64,000 bases of DNA. It comes from JBBKXR01 sp037969585. Its GTDB lineage: Bacteria; Verrucomicrobiota; Verrucomicrobiia; Verrucomicrobiales; DEV007. The translations under genes were made by a program, and so were the position numbers. Positions 53,209 through 61,905 of the stretch are shown here, piece by piece. The stretch is from contig JBBKXR010000298.1 in the NCBI GenBank assembly GCA_037969585.1, positions 1 through 64,000 on the forward strand, written 5' to 3'. Position 1 is the stretch's first letter, and the number at the start of each line of letters is the position of its first letter. A model generated the notes under the pieces. That model saw only the letters and a list, made by a program, of their open reading frames with translations. It was not told the origin of the DNA and made no database searches.

Positions 53209-54642
53209 ATGAACACCAAATCAATCGCCCTCGCTTTATCCGCCGGCTTTTTTCTACTCTCCCAAGCGAACGCCGCCGACATCCATCTTGCCCAAGGCAC
53301 GATGGTCGGCGAGGTCGATACCACCAGCGCCATTCTCCAATCGCGGCTGACGGCTATCGCTGGCCCCGAGCTCACAGACCTCGATGTTCCCGGCGTCGCA
53401 GGGCTCGGGCAGTTTGAGTATTCCCAGAACGCCGACTTCAGCGATTCAAAGCTCACCGACTTGGAATCGGCGAAGGCGGAAAACGATTTCATTCTCAAAG
53501 CCAAACTCACCGGTCTCAGTTCCGACACCCTCTATCACTACCGACTTCATTACGGCCCCGAGCGCGAATCGACGACGGCTGGACCCACTGCTACCTTCCG
53601 CACCCTCGAAGGCGCCGATGCCGCCACCCGCGACGTGTCCTTCGTCGTCGTCACAGGAATGAACTACACCAAGTTTCACTTCGGCTATCGCGACGACCCA
53701 CCCTACAAAGGCCCCGACAAACACCTCGGTTACCCCGCCCTGGCATCGATGCTTAAACTGCAACCTGCCCCCGACTTTTTCGTTGGCACCGGCGATAACG
53801 TCTACTACGACAGCCGCGACGAACTCGAAGGCACCGATACTCCGAGCATGCGCGCCAAGTGGCACCGCCAGTTCGTGCAACCGCGTTTCGTCGACCTGTT
53901 TCGCAGCACACCCACCTATTGGGAAAAAGACGATCACGACCATCGCTACAACGACTGCGACCGCGCGGGTAATCGCGCGCCTTTAAGCGATCTCGGTATC
54001 CACATTTTCCGTGAACAAGTGCCCGTTGTGCCTCCTGGCGACGACACCACGCCGACTTACCGCACTTTTCGGGTCAATAAGCACCTGCAGATCTGGTTGG
54101 TCGAAGGGCGTGACTACCGCAGCCCGAACAAAATGCCCGACGGTCCCGACAAAACCCTTTGGGGCGCGGAGCAAATCGCGTGGTTGAAAAAAACGCTCAC
54201 CGAGAGCGACGCCACTCACAAGCTGTTGATTTCCCCGACGCCAATGATCGGTCCCGACGACGCCTATAAGATCGACAATCACGTCAATCACGAAGGCTTT
54301 CGCCACGAAGGCCGCGCCTTTTTCGACTGGATCGTCAGTCAGGACCTGCACAACAAAGGCTTCGCCATTTTGTGTGGCGATCGGCATTGGCAGTATCACT
54401 CGATCGATCCGACCGGCATCGAAGAATTTTCCAGCGGAGCCATCTGCGACGCCAACGCACGTCTCGGTCGTAATCCCGGCAACAACAAGTCCACCGACCC
54501 AGACCGCACCATCGTCCAACCGCATTCACAGAAGGAAGCATCGGGCGGATTTCTGCGAGTGGTCGTGTCGAAAGCCGGCGAGGCAAGCTTTGAGTTTTTT
54601 GATGAGAAGGGTGAGCAGTTGTATCGGACGATCAAAATGTAG
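53209..54642 (+). CDS. PhoD-like secreted metallophosphatase
   Basis: 477 residues with a signal peptide (ALALSAGFFLLSQANA). An N-terminal fibronectin-like region (to about 130, with LTGLSSDTLYHYRLHYG) precedes the phosphatase core: GTGDNVYYDSR, YWEKDDHDHRYND and CGDRHWQYHS, the PhoD metal motifs. The start of the metal set (usually SDxH) reads VVTGMNYTKFHFG and is weak. It may release phosphate from phosphodiesters or phosphomonoesters; its gene is far from the pst cluster but it would suit the same need. Confidence 0.82.
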   Translation: MNTKSIALALSAGFFLLSQANAADIHLAQGTMVGEVDTTSAILQSRLTAIAGPELTDLDVPGVAGLGQFEYSQNADFSDSKLTDLESAKAENDFILKAKLTGLSSDTLYHYRLHYGPERESTTAGPTATFRTLEGADAATRDVSFVVVTGMNYTKFHFGYRDDPPYKGPDKHLGYPALASMLKLQPAPDFFVGTGDNVYYDSRDELEGTDTPSMRAKWHRQFVQPRFVDLFRSTPTYWEKDDHDHRYNDCDRAGNRAPLSDLGIHIFREQVPVVPPGDDTTPTYRTFRVNKHLQIWLVEGRDYRSPNKMPDGPDKTLWGAEQIAWLKKTLTESDATHKLLISPTPMIGPDDAYKIDNHVNHEGFRHEGRAFFDWIVSQDLHNKGFAILCGDRHWQYHSIDPTGIEEFSSGAICDANARLGRNPGNNKSTDPDRTIVQPHSQKEASGGFLRVVVSKAGEASFEFFDEKGEQLYRTIKM

Positions 54643-54675
54643 CAACCCAATGGGCGAACGGCAGCCCACGGTAGC

Positions 54676-54720
54676 CGAGTTGTAGGGCGAGCGCTCCGCT
54701 CGCCACTCGAAGCGAACGAT
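54676..54720. repeat. Dispersed intergenic repeat (family of 31723)
   Basis: About 45 bases closely alike the sequence at 31723-31767, with GAGTTGTAGGGCG, GCGCTCC and CGAAGCGA blocks in the same order. It lies between the PhoD-like and pseudopilin-like genes. Confidence 0.6.
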
Positions 54721-54889
54721 AATCTAGCCCATAGTCCGGCCCCTCGAAACCAACTAGCCCCAACGCATGCCGAGGCAGGCAGCCAAGCGAAGCGAGTCAG
54801 GTAACCGTAGGATTAAGCGAAGCGTCCCAAGCGCCAGAGTTGCAGTTCGGGCCCGATGCGGAGTCGTACGAGACACTCCAACCTACTCA

Positions 54890-55390
54890 TCACTTTGGCG
54901 GCAATTTCCCTTGCCGAGCGGCTTCGACTTGCGCCGTCGTCATTTTTATCAGTGCCGTATTACCTCCAACAAATCCCACGACACGCCTATCTTTGTGTGG
55001 CGGAGGCAACGGAGGCGAAATGATGAGAGGCGTTCGGGGATCTGCAGTCGCAGAAACTCCGTTGAGATAAATATACGGTTCGATTTTCCCCGACGCGGTG
55101 TTGTTAGTGGTAAATAGTGACGGATCATCAATATAATCGGGATGCAATATCTCCAATAATTCAGGATAGCGGCCGTCGCTGTCATACGCAAAGGACCGGA
55201 CCGCGAGCACCAAATTGCGTACTTCACTGATGTCGTTCGCCAGCGGAGAACCAGTTGAAACGCGGGAGAATATCGGGAGGGACATTACCAGCACGAGCCC
55301 GACCAACAGGATGATCGCCGCTACCATCCGCTTGGAGAAACTTCCCCTAACCTCCGAACAATCAACCGCTGTGTCGCTGGGCTTACTCAC
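54890..55390 (-). CDS. Type II secretion G-like pseudopilin relative
   Basis: 166 residues. One membrane segment near the N terminus (MVAAIILLVGLVLVMSLPIF) and then VRNLVLAVRSFAYDSDGRYPELLEIL, which is the typical post-helix region of the T2SG-like prepilin proteins abundant in PVC bacteria; the ending PPHKDRRVVGFVGGNTALI resembles their closing block. The usual GF(T/S)LxE cleavage motif is absent, so it may not be processed as a pilin. Function is unknown. Confidence 0.65.
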   Translation of the reverse strand: MSKPSDTAVDCSEVRGSFSKRMVAAIILLVGLVLVMSLPIFSRVSTGSPLANDISEVRNLVLAVRSFAYDSDGRYPELLEILHPDYIDDPSLFTTNNTASGKIEPYIYLNGVSATADPRTPLIISPPLPPPHKDRRVVGFVGGNTALIKMTTAQVEAARQGKLPPK

Positions 55391-55482
55391 CTCTCAAGTA
55401 AAACGCCATTTCGCTTCTCCGCCAATCCCAATCGGCCTGAATTCGAACCAGGCTAATCTGTCGCGTAGCGCCCCGTCTAGGT

Positions 55483-55507
55483 GGCCGTGGGCTTTTAACC
55501 CACGGCC
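55483..55507. repeat. Perfect hairpin in the 55.4-55.76 kb spacer
   Basis: GGCCGTGGG and CCCACGGCC are perfect arms with a seven-base loop. It is the first of a row of hairpins in the 370-base space between the pseudopilin-like and DUF1080 genes. Confidence 0.75.
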
Positions 55508-55527
55508 TAGATCCGCTACAAGATCCA

Positions 55528-55668
55528 GCGTCACGGAGTGACCGCTCTAACGGGGAAACTGTCGCCAAACTTGCACTTGCAGAGCGGTCACTACGTGACG
55601 CATCAATCAGCTGGCGGGAAAACGGGGGATAAATCCCCCGCCTGTCCAGACCGGTCCCTACGGGACGG
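55528..55668. repeat. Composite palindromic intergenic repeat, copy B
   Basis: Arms 55528-55548 and 55581-55601 are inverted with 20 of 21 matching. Then come GGGGGAT-AA-ATCCCCC (55624-55639) and GTCCC-TAC-GGGAC (55654-55666). Copy A at 1-136 has the same modules. Between the copies the arms differ in both partners at the same pairs (GTCGCG/CGCGAC against GTCAC/GTGAC), so pairing is kept. Confidence 0.8.
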
Positions 55669-55720
55669 AGCTATATGTCATATTTAGAACTGAACGAGCC
55701 CGAGTCCAAACTCTGAAAAT

Positions 55721-55747
55721 TTCCGTGTATTCCGTGCTTTCCGTGGT
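55721..55747 (+). repeat. Nine-base tandem repeat upstream of the DUF1080 gene
   Basis: Three units TTCCGTGNN follow each other (55721-55747) and end 13 bases before the ATG at 55761. Confidence 0.6.
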
Positions 55748-55760
55748 TTGCTTTCGTTCG

Positions 55761-56489
55761 ATGAACGCATTCTTTTCCAAACTCTCTTCACTCCTCGCGG
55801 TCACTGCCGTCTGCGCCAGGCTCACCTCTCCGTCGCTGGCCGACGATGAGCCGGCCGCCCCCAACACCCTCACCGCCGCCGAAAAATCCGCCGGATGGAA
55901 ATTGTTGTTTGATGGCAAAAAGATCGAAGGCTGGCGCAGCTACGGCGATGACTCCTTCCCCGCTGAGGGCTGGGTGGTCGAGGATGGCACGCTGCATAAG
56001 CAAGAGGGCGTAAAGCCGGGCGACATCATGACGGTGGACAGCTACGAGAATTTTGAGTTCGCCTGGCAGTGGAAGCTTCCCGAGGGCGGTAACAACGGTG
56101 TGAAGTACATGATCACTCAAGCCCGCAAAGCGGCGATCGGCCATGAGTATCAGATGATCGATGACAGCAGCCCGACGGTTAAAGATGAGTTCGCAAGCAA
56201 CGCTGCGTTCTATCTCGTGGTGAAGCCTGCTGCCGACAAACCCAACAAGCCGATGGGTGAATGGAACTCATCGCGCATCGTGGTGCGCGGCAAGCACGTC
56301 GAGCATTGGCTCAATGGAGCGAAGGTACTCGAGTATGATTGCGGCAGTCCGGCAGTGATGGAGCAGGTCGCACTGACCAAGTTCAAAAAGTATCCCGGTT
56401 TCGGCGAGAAGGTCACTGGCCACGTTTTGCTGACCGATCACAAGGATCCCTGTTGGTATCGCAATCTGAAGCTCCGCGTGTTGGATTGA
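55761..56489 (+). CDS. DUF1080 (3-keto-disaccharide hydrolase-like) protein
   Basis: 242 residues from ATG 55761 with a signal peptide (FSKLSSLLAVTAVCARLTSPSLA). The domain is a concanavalin-like jelly roll: GWKLLFDGKKIEGWRSYG, AEGWVVEDGTLHKQEG, NFEFAWQWKLPEGGNNGVKY and the final block with HVEHWLNGAKVLEYD. Some members cleave 3-keto-glycosides after oxidation by a Gfo/Idh-type enzyme, which fits the oxidoreductases nearby. The repeat region before it ends close to its start. Confidence 0.9.
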   Translation: MNAFFSKLSSLLAVTAVCARLTSPSLADDEPAAPNTLTAAEKSAGWKLLFDGKKIEGWRSYGDDSFPAEGWVVEDGTLHKQEGVKPGDIMTVDSYENFEFAWQWKLPEGGNNGVKYMITQARKAAIGHEYQMIDDSSPTVKDEFASNAAFYLVVKPAADKPNKPMGEWNSSRIVVRGKHVEHWLNGAKVLEYDCGSPAVMEQVALTKFKKYPGFGEKVTGHVLLTDHKDPCWYRNLKLRVLD

Positions 56490-56523
56490 GGCCCCGTAGC
56501 GAAGACTTCAACGCTCCAATAGA

Positions 56524-56770
56524 ATAGGCGTTAGGTGTGGTGCGCGCAAAGTGGGCTGAAAGCCCACCAGCACAAAGCCCGGTCCTTTAGGGCCGGGAAC
56601 CCTGTGGCCCGATTTCACCACCCTGTAAGGGTGGCAGCAGGCGCACACCAACTGGCGATGCCGAGTTCGCTGGCGACCTTTCAGGCCGCATATTTTCGGT
56701 TTGATTTTACCCAGCCGTGAACGGCTGGGCTTTGTGCTGTCGGGCTTTCAGCCCGCTACCAATCTCCTGC
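56524..56770. repeat. Multi-hairpin element related to 38392-38661
   Basis: It starts with ATAGGCGTTAGG (against ATAGGCGTCAGG at the other copy) and has the same run of hairpins: GTGGGCTGAAAGCCCAC, GCCCGGTCC/GGGCCGGG, CCACCCTGTAAGGGTGG followed by CAGCAGGCG, GACCTTTCAGGCC, CCAGCCGTGAACGGCTGG and CGGGCTTTCAGCCCG. The stems differ in sequence but keep pairing. The end is less well matched to the start than in the first copy. It takes most of the 328-base space. Confidence 0.7.
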
Positions 56771-56817
56771 CTTGACGCTCATGCGTCCCGACCGTTGAGC
56801 GGCAAACGGTCACGCTC

Positions 56818-58290
56818 TCAAGGCAGCACCTGCCTACCCAGCTCACGCCGAGCCAAGCTACGCTCGTCGACGTCGAGCAGTCCGTCGTCGTTCGCGTCGA
56901 AGTTCCTAATCGCCTGATCGCGAAGTTTGCCGAAGATGGTCAGCTTGTCGTCGGACAACACGTGACTCCCCGCGGTCCAGACAAGGTGTTCGCGGTAAAC
57001 ATCCCGCAGCGTCTTCATGGCGGCGTTGGCTTGCTTGGTTTTTCCAAGCGGCACGACCATGAGATCGATGCTGCCCATTTCATCATAGGACTCGAGGCCC
57101 CAGCGGACGCGCACCGGAGGCACGATCGGATTGCTGGCCGACTGGGCGGAATTGTCCCAGACGATAGTCGAATTCAATCGCGTTCCTTTGGGCAGAAAAA
57201 GCTGCTCACTGAAACGATACTCCTCCTGCCAGTTCATGTCCCACTCGGGAATATTGAGCACGGTGATTGATTTACCGTCCGGCAGATCGGCCGTCAGTCG
57301 CAGCGATTTTCCACGGTAATGGGAGTGAGGCTGAGCTCCGAAGGCGTGCACATCGATCGGCAGTACGAACGAATCCGAGACCACCACTTCAGCGGCGCCA
57401 GGCTCGAGATCAATACCCGAGAACGCACCAAAGACCGGCGGTAATTGGATCGAGGTGAAGGGTTTGACCGGAGGTTTGTCATCGAAGTAGAGACCTATGG
57501 TCGACTGCTCGCGCTCCACCTTGCCGCTGAGATGAAAGTGAATTTGCAGGACGAGGTCGCTTTCAGGCGGGAGCGTTCGCGACAGACCCTCCGGCAACGG
57601 ACGTGGTAGAGTTCCCGGCACCCAGGCTCCGATGTTGCGGCCACTGCCCTCGCCGACCGGCATTTCGGCAAAACCGATGGCATCGTCGACCGCGTCAACT
57701 TCGCGAGCGCGACCCTCGATGTCGATGAAAAAGATCGCGTGATGAACCACTTCAGGGGCCGAAGGACGGAACTCGATGGCTTTTAAATAGCGCTGCTCTT
57801 TCAATCCGGTGGGGATGACGAAATTGCGGTAAATGTCGGCCCCTTCGGCGGGTAACTCGTAGGCATCCGACATCTTGAGGACGAGATCGGGTTCGCCCAA
57901 TTTCCAACCAGCAGGAAATTCTCGCGGTGCCGGCAGCTTTTTGGGATCACCCTCTGGTGTTCCGTCTGCAATCCACCCCTTGAGCATTTTCAGCTCGTCG
58001 GAACTGAGCCGACGATCACCATCGATGGTGACATCTCCACCGATTGCATGCCACGGCGGCATATAGCCATCGTCGACGACGCGCTGAATGGTTCGTGCGC
58101 GGCGCTTGGTGGACGCGTAGCTCGTCAACGCAAATGGCGCACTCTCACCGTCCCGATGGCAGTCGACACACTTGGCCTGCAAAAGCGGCGCGATGTGTTC
58201 GCTGTAAGTGATCTCGGCAGCGGTGGTGCGCCCGGTGCATGCGATCAGGCAGAGTCCCACAATAGCGTGAACGAAAGCTTTCATGATCAT
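56818..58290 (-). CDS. Secreted cytochrome c/copper-monooxygenase-fold fusion
   Basis: 490 residues with a signal peptide. A single haem motif CVDCH (41-45) lies in SEHIAPLLQAKCVDCHRDGESAPF, typical of short cytochrome domains. The middle and C-terminal parts resemble the two beta-sandwich copper domains of ascorbate-dependent monooxygenases: EVVHHAIFF with paired His, and QPHSHYRGKS with His-x-His. The last 40 residues hold one EF-hand loop (DANDDGLLDVDER). Copper and haem together suggest an oxidation or electron-transfer role in the periplasm. Its ATG overlaps the stop of the transporter gene (ATGA). Confidence 0.85.
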   Translation of the reverse strand: MIMKAFVHAIVGLCLIACTGRTTAAEITYSEHIAPLLQAKCVDCHRDGESAPFALTSYASTKRRARTIQRVVDDGYMPPWHAIGGDVTIDGDRRLSSDELKMLKGWIADGTPEGDPKKLPAPREFPAGWKLGEPDLVLKMSDAYELPAEGADIYRNFVIPTGLKEQRYLKAIEFRPSAPEVVHHAIFFIDIEGRAREVDAVDDAIGFAEMPVGEGSGRNIGAWVPGTLPRPLPEGLSRTLPPESDLVLQIHFHLSGKVEREQSTIGLYFDDKPPVKPFTSIQLPPVFGAFSGIDLEPGAAEVVVSDSFVLPIDVHAFGAQPHSHYRGKSLRLTADLPDGKSITVLNIPEWDMNWQEEYRFSEQLFLPKGTRLNSTIVWDNSAQSASNPIVPPVRVRWGLESYDEMGSIDLMVVPLGKTKQANAAMKTLRDVYREHLVWTAGSHVLSDDKLTIFGKLRDQAIRNFDANDDGLLDVDERSLARRELGRQVLP

Positions 58291-60497
58291 AGAGATTCGA
58301 GGGCTGGCTTGCGTTTTGGAGTGCGGTCAAATTTTTCGACCAACCACGGAAGGACCATGAGGTCGGCCAAGAGCGCGGCGACAGCGACCACGCCCAAGGT
58401 TACGCCGGTCCAACGCAGGGTCGTGAAACTGGATGTAAGAAAGCAAGCTCCGGTGATGAGCAGCACCATCGACGTGAGCAGGATCGCAAAGCCGGTCGAA
58501 ACGATGGCGTCGTCCATCAGTTCGCGCAGATCGCCGTCCGGCTTTTCCTTCTGCAGTTGTTTGAAACGCACCATCAAGTGAATCGTATCGTCGACCGCCA
58601 ACCCGAGCCCTACCGAGAACACGATGAGGATACCGAGATGCAGCGGCGCCCCCACCCAGCCACTGATGCCGGCGACGACCAGCAGCGGAATGGCATTCGG
58701 CACCAGACACAGTAACGCCAACTTAACCGACCGCAGCACAACCATGAGAATCAGGGTGATCAACAACAGCGAACAGATAAGACTGATGACCATCGTTTGT
58801 GAGATCAGCGTCGTGCTTTCGTAGAACATTGGAAAGTTACCATTCATCGACAGCTCTGAGCCCTCGGGCAGCCTTTTCGAATACTCGTGAATGCGATCCC
58901 GAAATCCTTCGTAGCCCTCGGTGCCGAAGCCACCGGTGCGATAGAATACGATGCAGGCCCGGTTGAGATCTCGATTGAGCAAATTGCGAGGGAAAGAGCC
59001 TCCGGAGCTTAGCGCCTGGATTCCGAGCATCGGCCCGTCTTCGGTTTCGACCACATCCGGGGCGAGCGTCATGCGAATCGCATCGACGTAAGAACGTGAG
59101 CCGGAGATACCGGGAAAGTCGCGAAGATCGCGCTGCATTTCTTCGACCAGCGCAAACACTGAGCTGTCGCGAAGATTGGCTTTGAGATCGACTTCAATAC
59201 GATCCAGTCCGCGAAAATTCTCGGCAAACCAATTGGCATTTTGAACCACCTCTGCGGACTCGGGCAGTTCCTGATCGAGCGATGAGTCGACGGTGGTGCG
59301 GAAGGTGCCCGCCGCGAGGATCACCAGCAGGACCGTTACGGGTGCGGCCCACTTGCGCAGCGCACGGGTGTTGAGCAGCGACTGCATCGGCAGCGTCTTG
59401 CCTTTGCCCGGGAAGAATGCCAGCGCCACCGGCAGCATGGTCATTACCACGACGTAAGCGGTGGCCACGCCGATCGCGCACCAGATGCCGAATTCGTGAA
59501 CTTCCTTGTGGCGCGCGATGGTCAGGCTCAAAAATCCGCAGGCCGTCGTCAGCGAAGTCAGCATGCAGGCCTTGCCGACACTTTGAAACATCAGGCACAT
59601 CGATTCGTGAACCCCCTTCCCCTGAGCACGGGCATCGTCGAACTTTTGCTGCATGTGAATGGCATCGGCGAGACCGATCACCAGGATCAATCCCGGGCCA
59701 GCGAGATTCATGACACCGAACGAACGGTCAGCGAGAATAAAGATGACGAAGTAACCGATCAGGGCTGAAACGGCGGTAATGATCGGCAGATAGGCGCGCC
59801 GCAGCGAGCGCATGAAGAACGGAATGACGATGGCCAATGCGAGGATTTCGTAGAGAATCAACGACGAGAAATTTGCGCTCAAGACATCGCCCATCTGATC
59901 GAGGATGTACTCAGTCCCGACCACTCGCACGGTGGCATTCGCCCAAGGTTCGGAAAGGTCGGCCTCGACAGCGCGATGCAGTTGTTTGGTCCTCACCCCG
60001 CCTTCCTTGATGATATAAAGCGCGACCGACTTGAGATCGCGAGACACGAAGTTGCCCTTAAAGGTCTCCATCCCGGCGCCATCGCCAAGTTCGATCGGTT
60101 CCTCTCCCGTGCCGCCAAGCCGCGCCCATTCGTCGAGAGTGAAGCCATCGAGCTTCAGATCGAGCAAGGTGCGCGCAGACAGCACCGCTTTGACTTCAGG
60201 CATTTTTTTAAAATGCTCGGCCCAATCAGCAGCTGCTCTGAGATCGTTGACGGTCAGCGTGTGGTCCGCAGTGGCGGTGATCATGACGTGGCCGTCGCCA
60301 GGCGGGAAGGTCTTATAGAACTCCCGAATTTCGCTAACTTGCGCGTCGTTGCCGCGCAACATGCGCCCGATGTTGAAGCCAAAATCAAGCTCCGGGAGGA
60401 TACGAACACCTGCGACGAGCAGCGCGATCCACAACAGCGCGAGCAGCCATTTTCCGCGAACAAGAATCGTGACCCAAGCGTTCAGCATCGGTGGCAA
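58287..60497 (-). CDS. RND-superfamily transporter (MMPL/HAE3-like)
   Basis: 736 residues with 12 membrane segments in two repeats, each with a large periplasmic loop after the first segment. The first repeat has GLADAIHMQQKFDDARAQGKG and the second GLGLAVDDTIHLMVRFKQLQK, the paired Asp-rich fourth helices used for proton movement. This is the MMPL/HAE3 type, which moves lipids or hydrophobic compounds. No membrane-fusion partner is near. It precedes the cytochrome/copper-fold gene with a four-base overlap. Confidence 0.9.
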   Translation of the reverse strand: MPPMLNAWVTILVRGKWLLALLWIALLVAGVRILPELDFGFNIGRMLRGNDAQVSEIREFYKTFPPGDGHVMITATADHTLTVNDLRAAADWAEHFKKMPEVKAVLSARTLLDLKLDGFTLDEWARLGGTGEEPIELGDGAGMETFKGNFVSRDLKSVALYIIKEGGVRTKQLHRAVEADLSEPWANATVRVVGTEYILDQMGDVLSANFSSLILYEILALAIVIPFFMRSLRRAYLPIITAVSALIGYFVIFILADRSFGVMNLAGPGLILVIGLADAIHMQQKFDDARAQGKGVHESMCLMFQSVGKACMLTSLTTACGFLSLTIARHKEVHEFGIWCAIGVATAYVVVMTMLPVALAFFPGKGKTLPMQSLLNTRALRKWAAPVTVLLVILAAGTFRTTVDSSLDQELPESAEVVQNANWFAENFRGLDRIEVDLKANLRDSSVFALVEEMQRDLRDFPGISGSRSYVDAIRMTLAPDVVETEDGPMLGIQALSSGGSFPRNLLNRDLNRACIVFYRTGGFGTEGYEGFRDRIHEYSKRLPEGSELSMNGNFPMFYESTTLISQTMVISLICSLLLITLILMVVLRSVKLALLCLVPNAIPLLVVAGISGWVGAPLHLGILIVFSVGLGLAVDDTIHLMVRFKQLQKEKPDGDLRELMDDAIVSTGFAILLTSMVLLITGACFLTSSFTTLRWTGVTLGVVAVAALLADLMVLPWLVEKFDRTPKRKPALESL

Positions 60498-60553
60498 TCG
60501 TCGGAGGTTGGCGAACGAATGTCAAAGCGTGACTTCGTCCAGTAGACGAGAAG

Positions 60554-60742
60554 GTGAAACCGTCCGTCCCGGCGGTCCCGCTGCGTTGATTTGGGACGTT
60601 GGCCCCAGATTCTCCGAAGGTTTTCGCGCAGAGGCGCAAAGGATCGTCCAACAGAGCTTTTCGGTCAGTTGATTGAAAAACACTGCGCCTCTGCGCGAGA
60701 CTTCCGTCCAGCTCGGCCACTCGCTGACGCTCGCAGCTACCC
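60554..60742. repeat. Cluster of palindromic repeats before the lactonase-fold gene end
   Basis: GTGAAACCGTCCGTCCCGGCG (60554-60574) matches the arm at 41369. TCGCGCAGAGGCGCA (60624-60638) is inverted perfectly at 60684-60698. Bases 60720-60742 are the exact reverse complement of 47226-47248. Three repeat families thus meet in one 244-base gap. Confidence 0.75.
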
Positions 60743-61878
60743 TACTCGACTAGGATGATGCAGGCGGGCATTTTTGATTCGATGGGGGTGCCGACTGGCT
60801 TGAGGCTGCCGCTGGCGGAATCGATGGCGAAGACGACGACGTTGTTGCCGGGCATATTGGCGCACAGCAACCATTTGCCATCGGCGGTGACAGCGATATT
60901 TTGCGGGCCTTTACCGAGGCTTGGCACGATCTCGATCAGGCTCAGCTGGCCGTCGTCGGCGATGCGGTAGGCGGCGATGCTGTCGTGGCCGCGGTTGCTG
61001 CCGTAAAGGAATTTACCGTCGGCGGTGACCTTAAGGTCGGCGGTATGGCTGGTGCCGTCGAAGTCTGCCGGAAGGGTCGCGATGGTTTGCTTCTCGGTGA
61101 GTTTGCCACTGTCGGCCGCGTAATCGAACAGCGTCACCGTATTCAGCATTTCGTTGATCACGTAGAGGTGCTTGCCATTGGGATGGAAACGCAAGTGACG
61201 CGGACCACTGCCGGGAGCGAGTGCGGTCGAAGGCTGCTCGGCATTTTTCGCAATCTTTCCTTCGGCGGCCTCGAGGCGGTAGCAAAGAATCTGATCGATG
61301 CCGAGATCGGCGGCGTAGGCGAACTGGTTGTCGGGACTGACGATGATGCTGTGCGCGTTAGGCCCCTTCTGACGCTTCGGATTGACGCTGGCACCTTCGT
61401 GCTGGAAAAATGCCGCCGGTTCGCCGAGTGATCCGTCGGCTTTCACTGGTAGTGATGCGACGTTGCCGCTGGAGTAGTTGGCGACCAGCACGGTCTTCCC
61501 GCTCGAGTCGATGTCGAGGTAGCAGGACGCGGTGCCGCGTGACGACTGCCGATTGAGCGAACGCAGCTTGCCTTTGTCATCTTCGATCGCGAAAGCGGCG
61601 ACCTCGCCGTTCTCGGGACCGCCGAACTTCTCGGCATCGATGGCGTAGAGGAACTGATGATCGGGCGACAGCGCCATAAAGAACGGGCTGGAGATACCGC
61701 CGTTGCGTTCGGTGGCAGTCAGCGATCCGGATTTTGAATCGAAGTGGTAGGCCTGAATCGCGCCGTCTTCGCCTGCCACAAATTCGGAAACAAACACCAG
61801 CGGTCCATCGGCGGCGTGGGATGACGATGTTATTGCGGTGGCCATGAGAGTGATGAAAGCGAGCAGTGAAAAGCGCAT
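60742..61878 (-). CDS. Secreted lactonase-type seven-bladed beta-propeller
   Basis: 378 residues with a signal peptide (LLAFITLMATAITSSSHA). Blade repeats such as FLYAIDAEKFG, FAYAADLGIDQILCYRLE, HLYVINEMLNTVTLF and FLYGSNRGHDSIAAYRI, and the AHSI and GPRHLRFHPNGKH loops, match the YbhE-like 6-phosphogluconolactonase family. Because it is exported, the natural substrate is probably an external sugar lactone, not the cytoplasmic pentose-phosphate intermediate. Confidence 0.9.
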   Translation of the reverse strand: MRFSLLAFITLMATAITSSSHAADGPLVFVSEFVAGEDGAIQAYHFDSKSGSLTATERNGGISSPFFMALSPDHQFLYAIDAEKFGGPENGEVAAFAIEDDKGKLRSLNRQSSRGTASCYLDIDSSGKTVLVANYSSGNVASLPVKADGSLGEPAAFFQHEGASVNPKRQKGPNAHSIIVSPDNQFAYAADLGIDQILCYRLEAAEGKIAKNAEQPSTALAPGSGPRHLRFHPNGKHLYVINEMLNTVTLFDYAADSGKLTEKQTIATLPADFDGTSHTADLKVTADGKFLYGSNRGHDSIAAYRIADDGQLSLIEIVPSLGKGPQNIAVTADGKWLLCANMPGNNVVVFAIDSASGSLKPVGTPIESKMPACIILVE

Positions 61879-61905
61879 GATAGTTGAATTAAACGTCAGA
61901 CGGCA

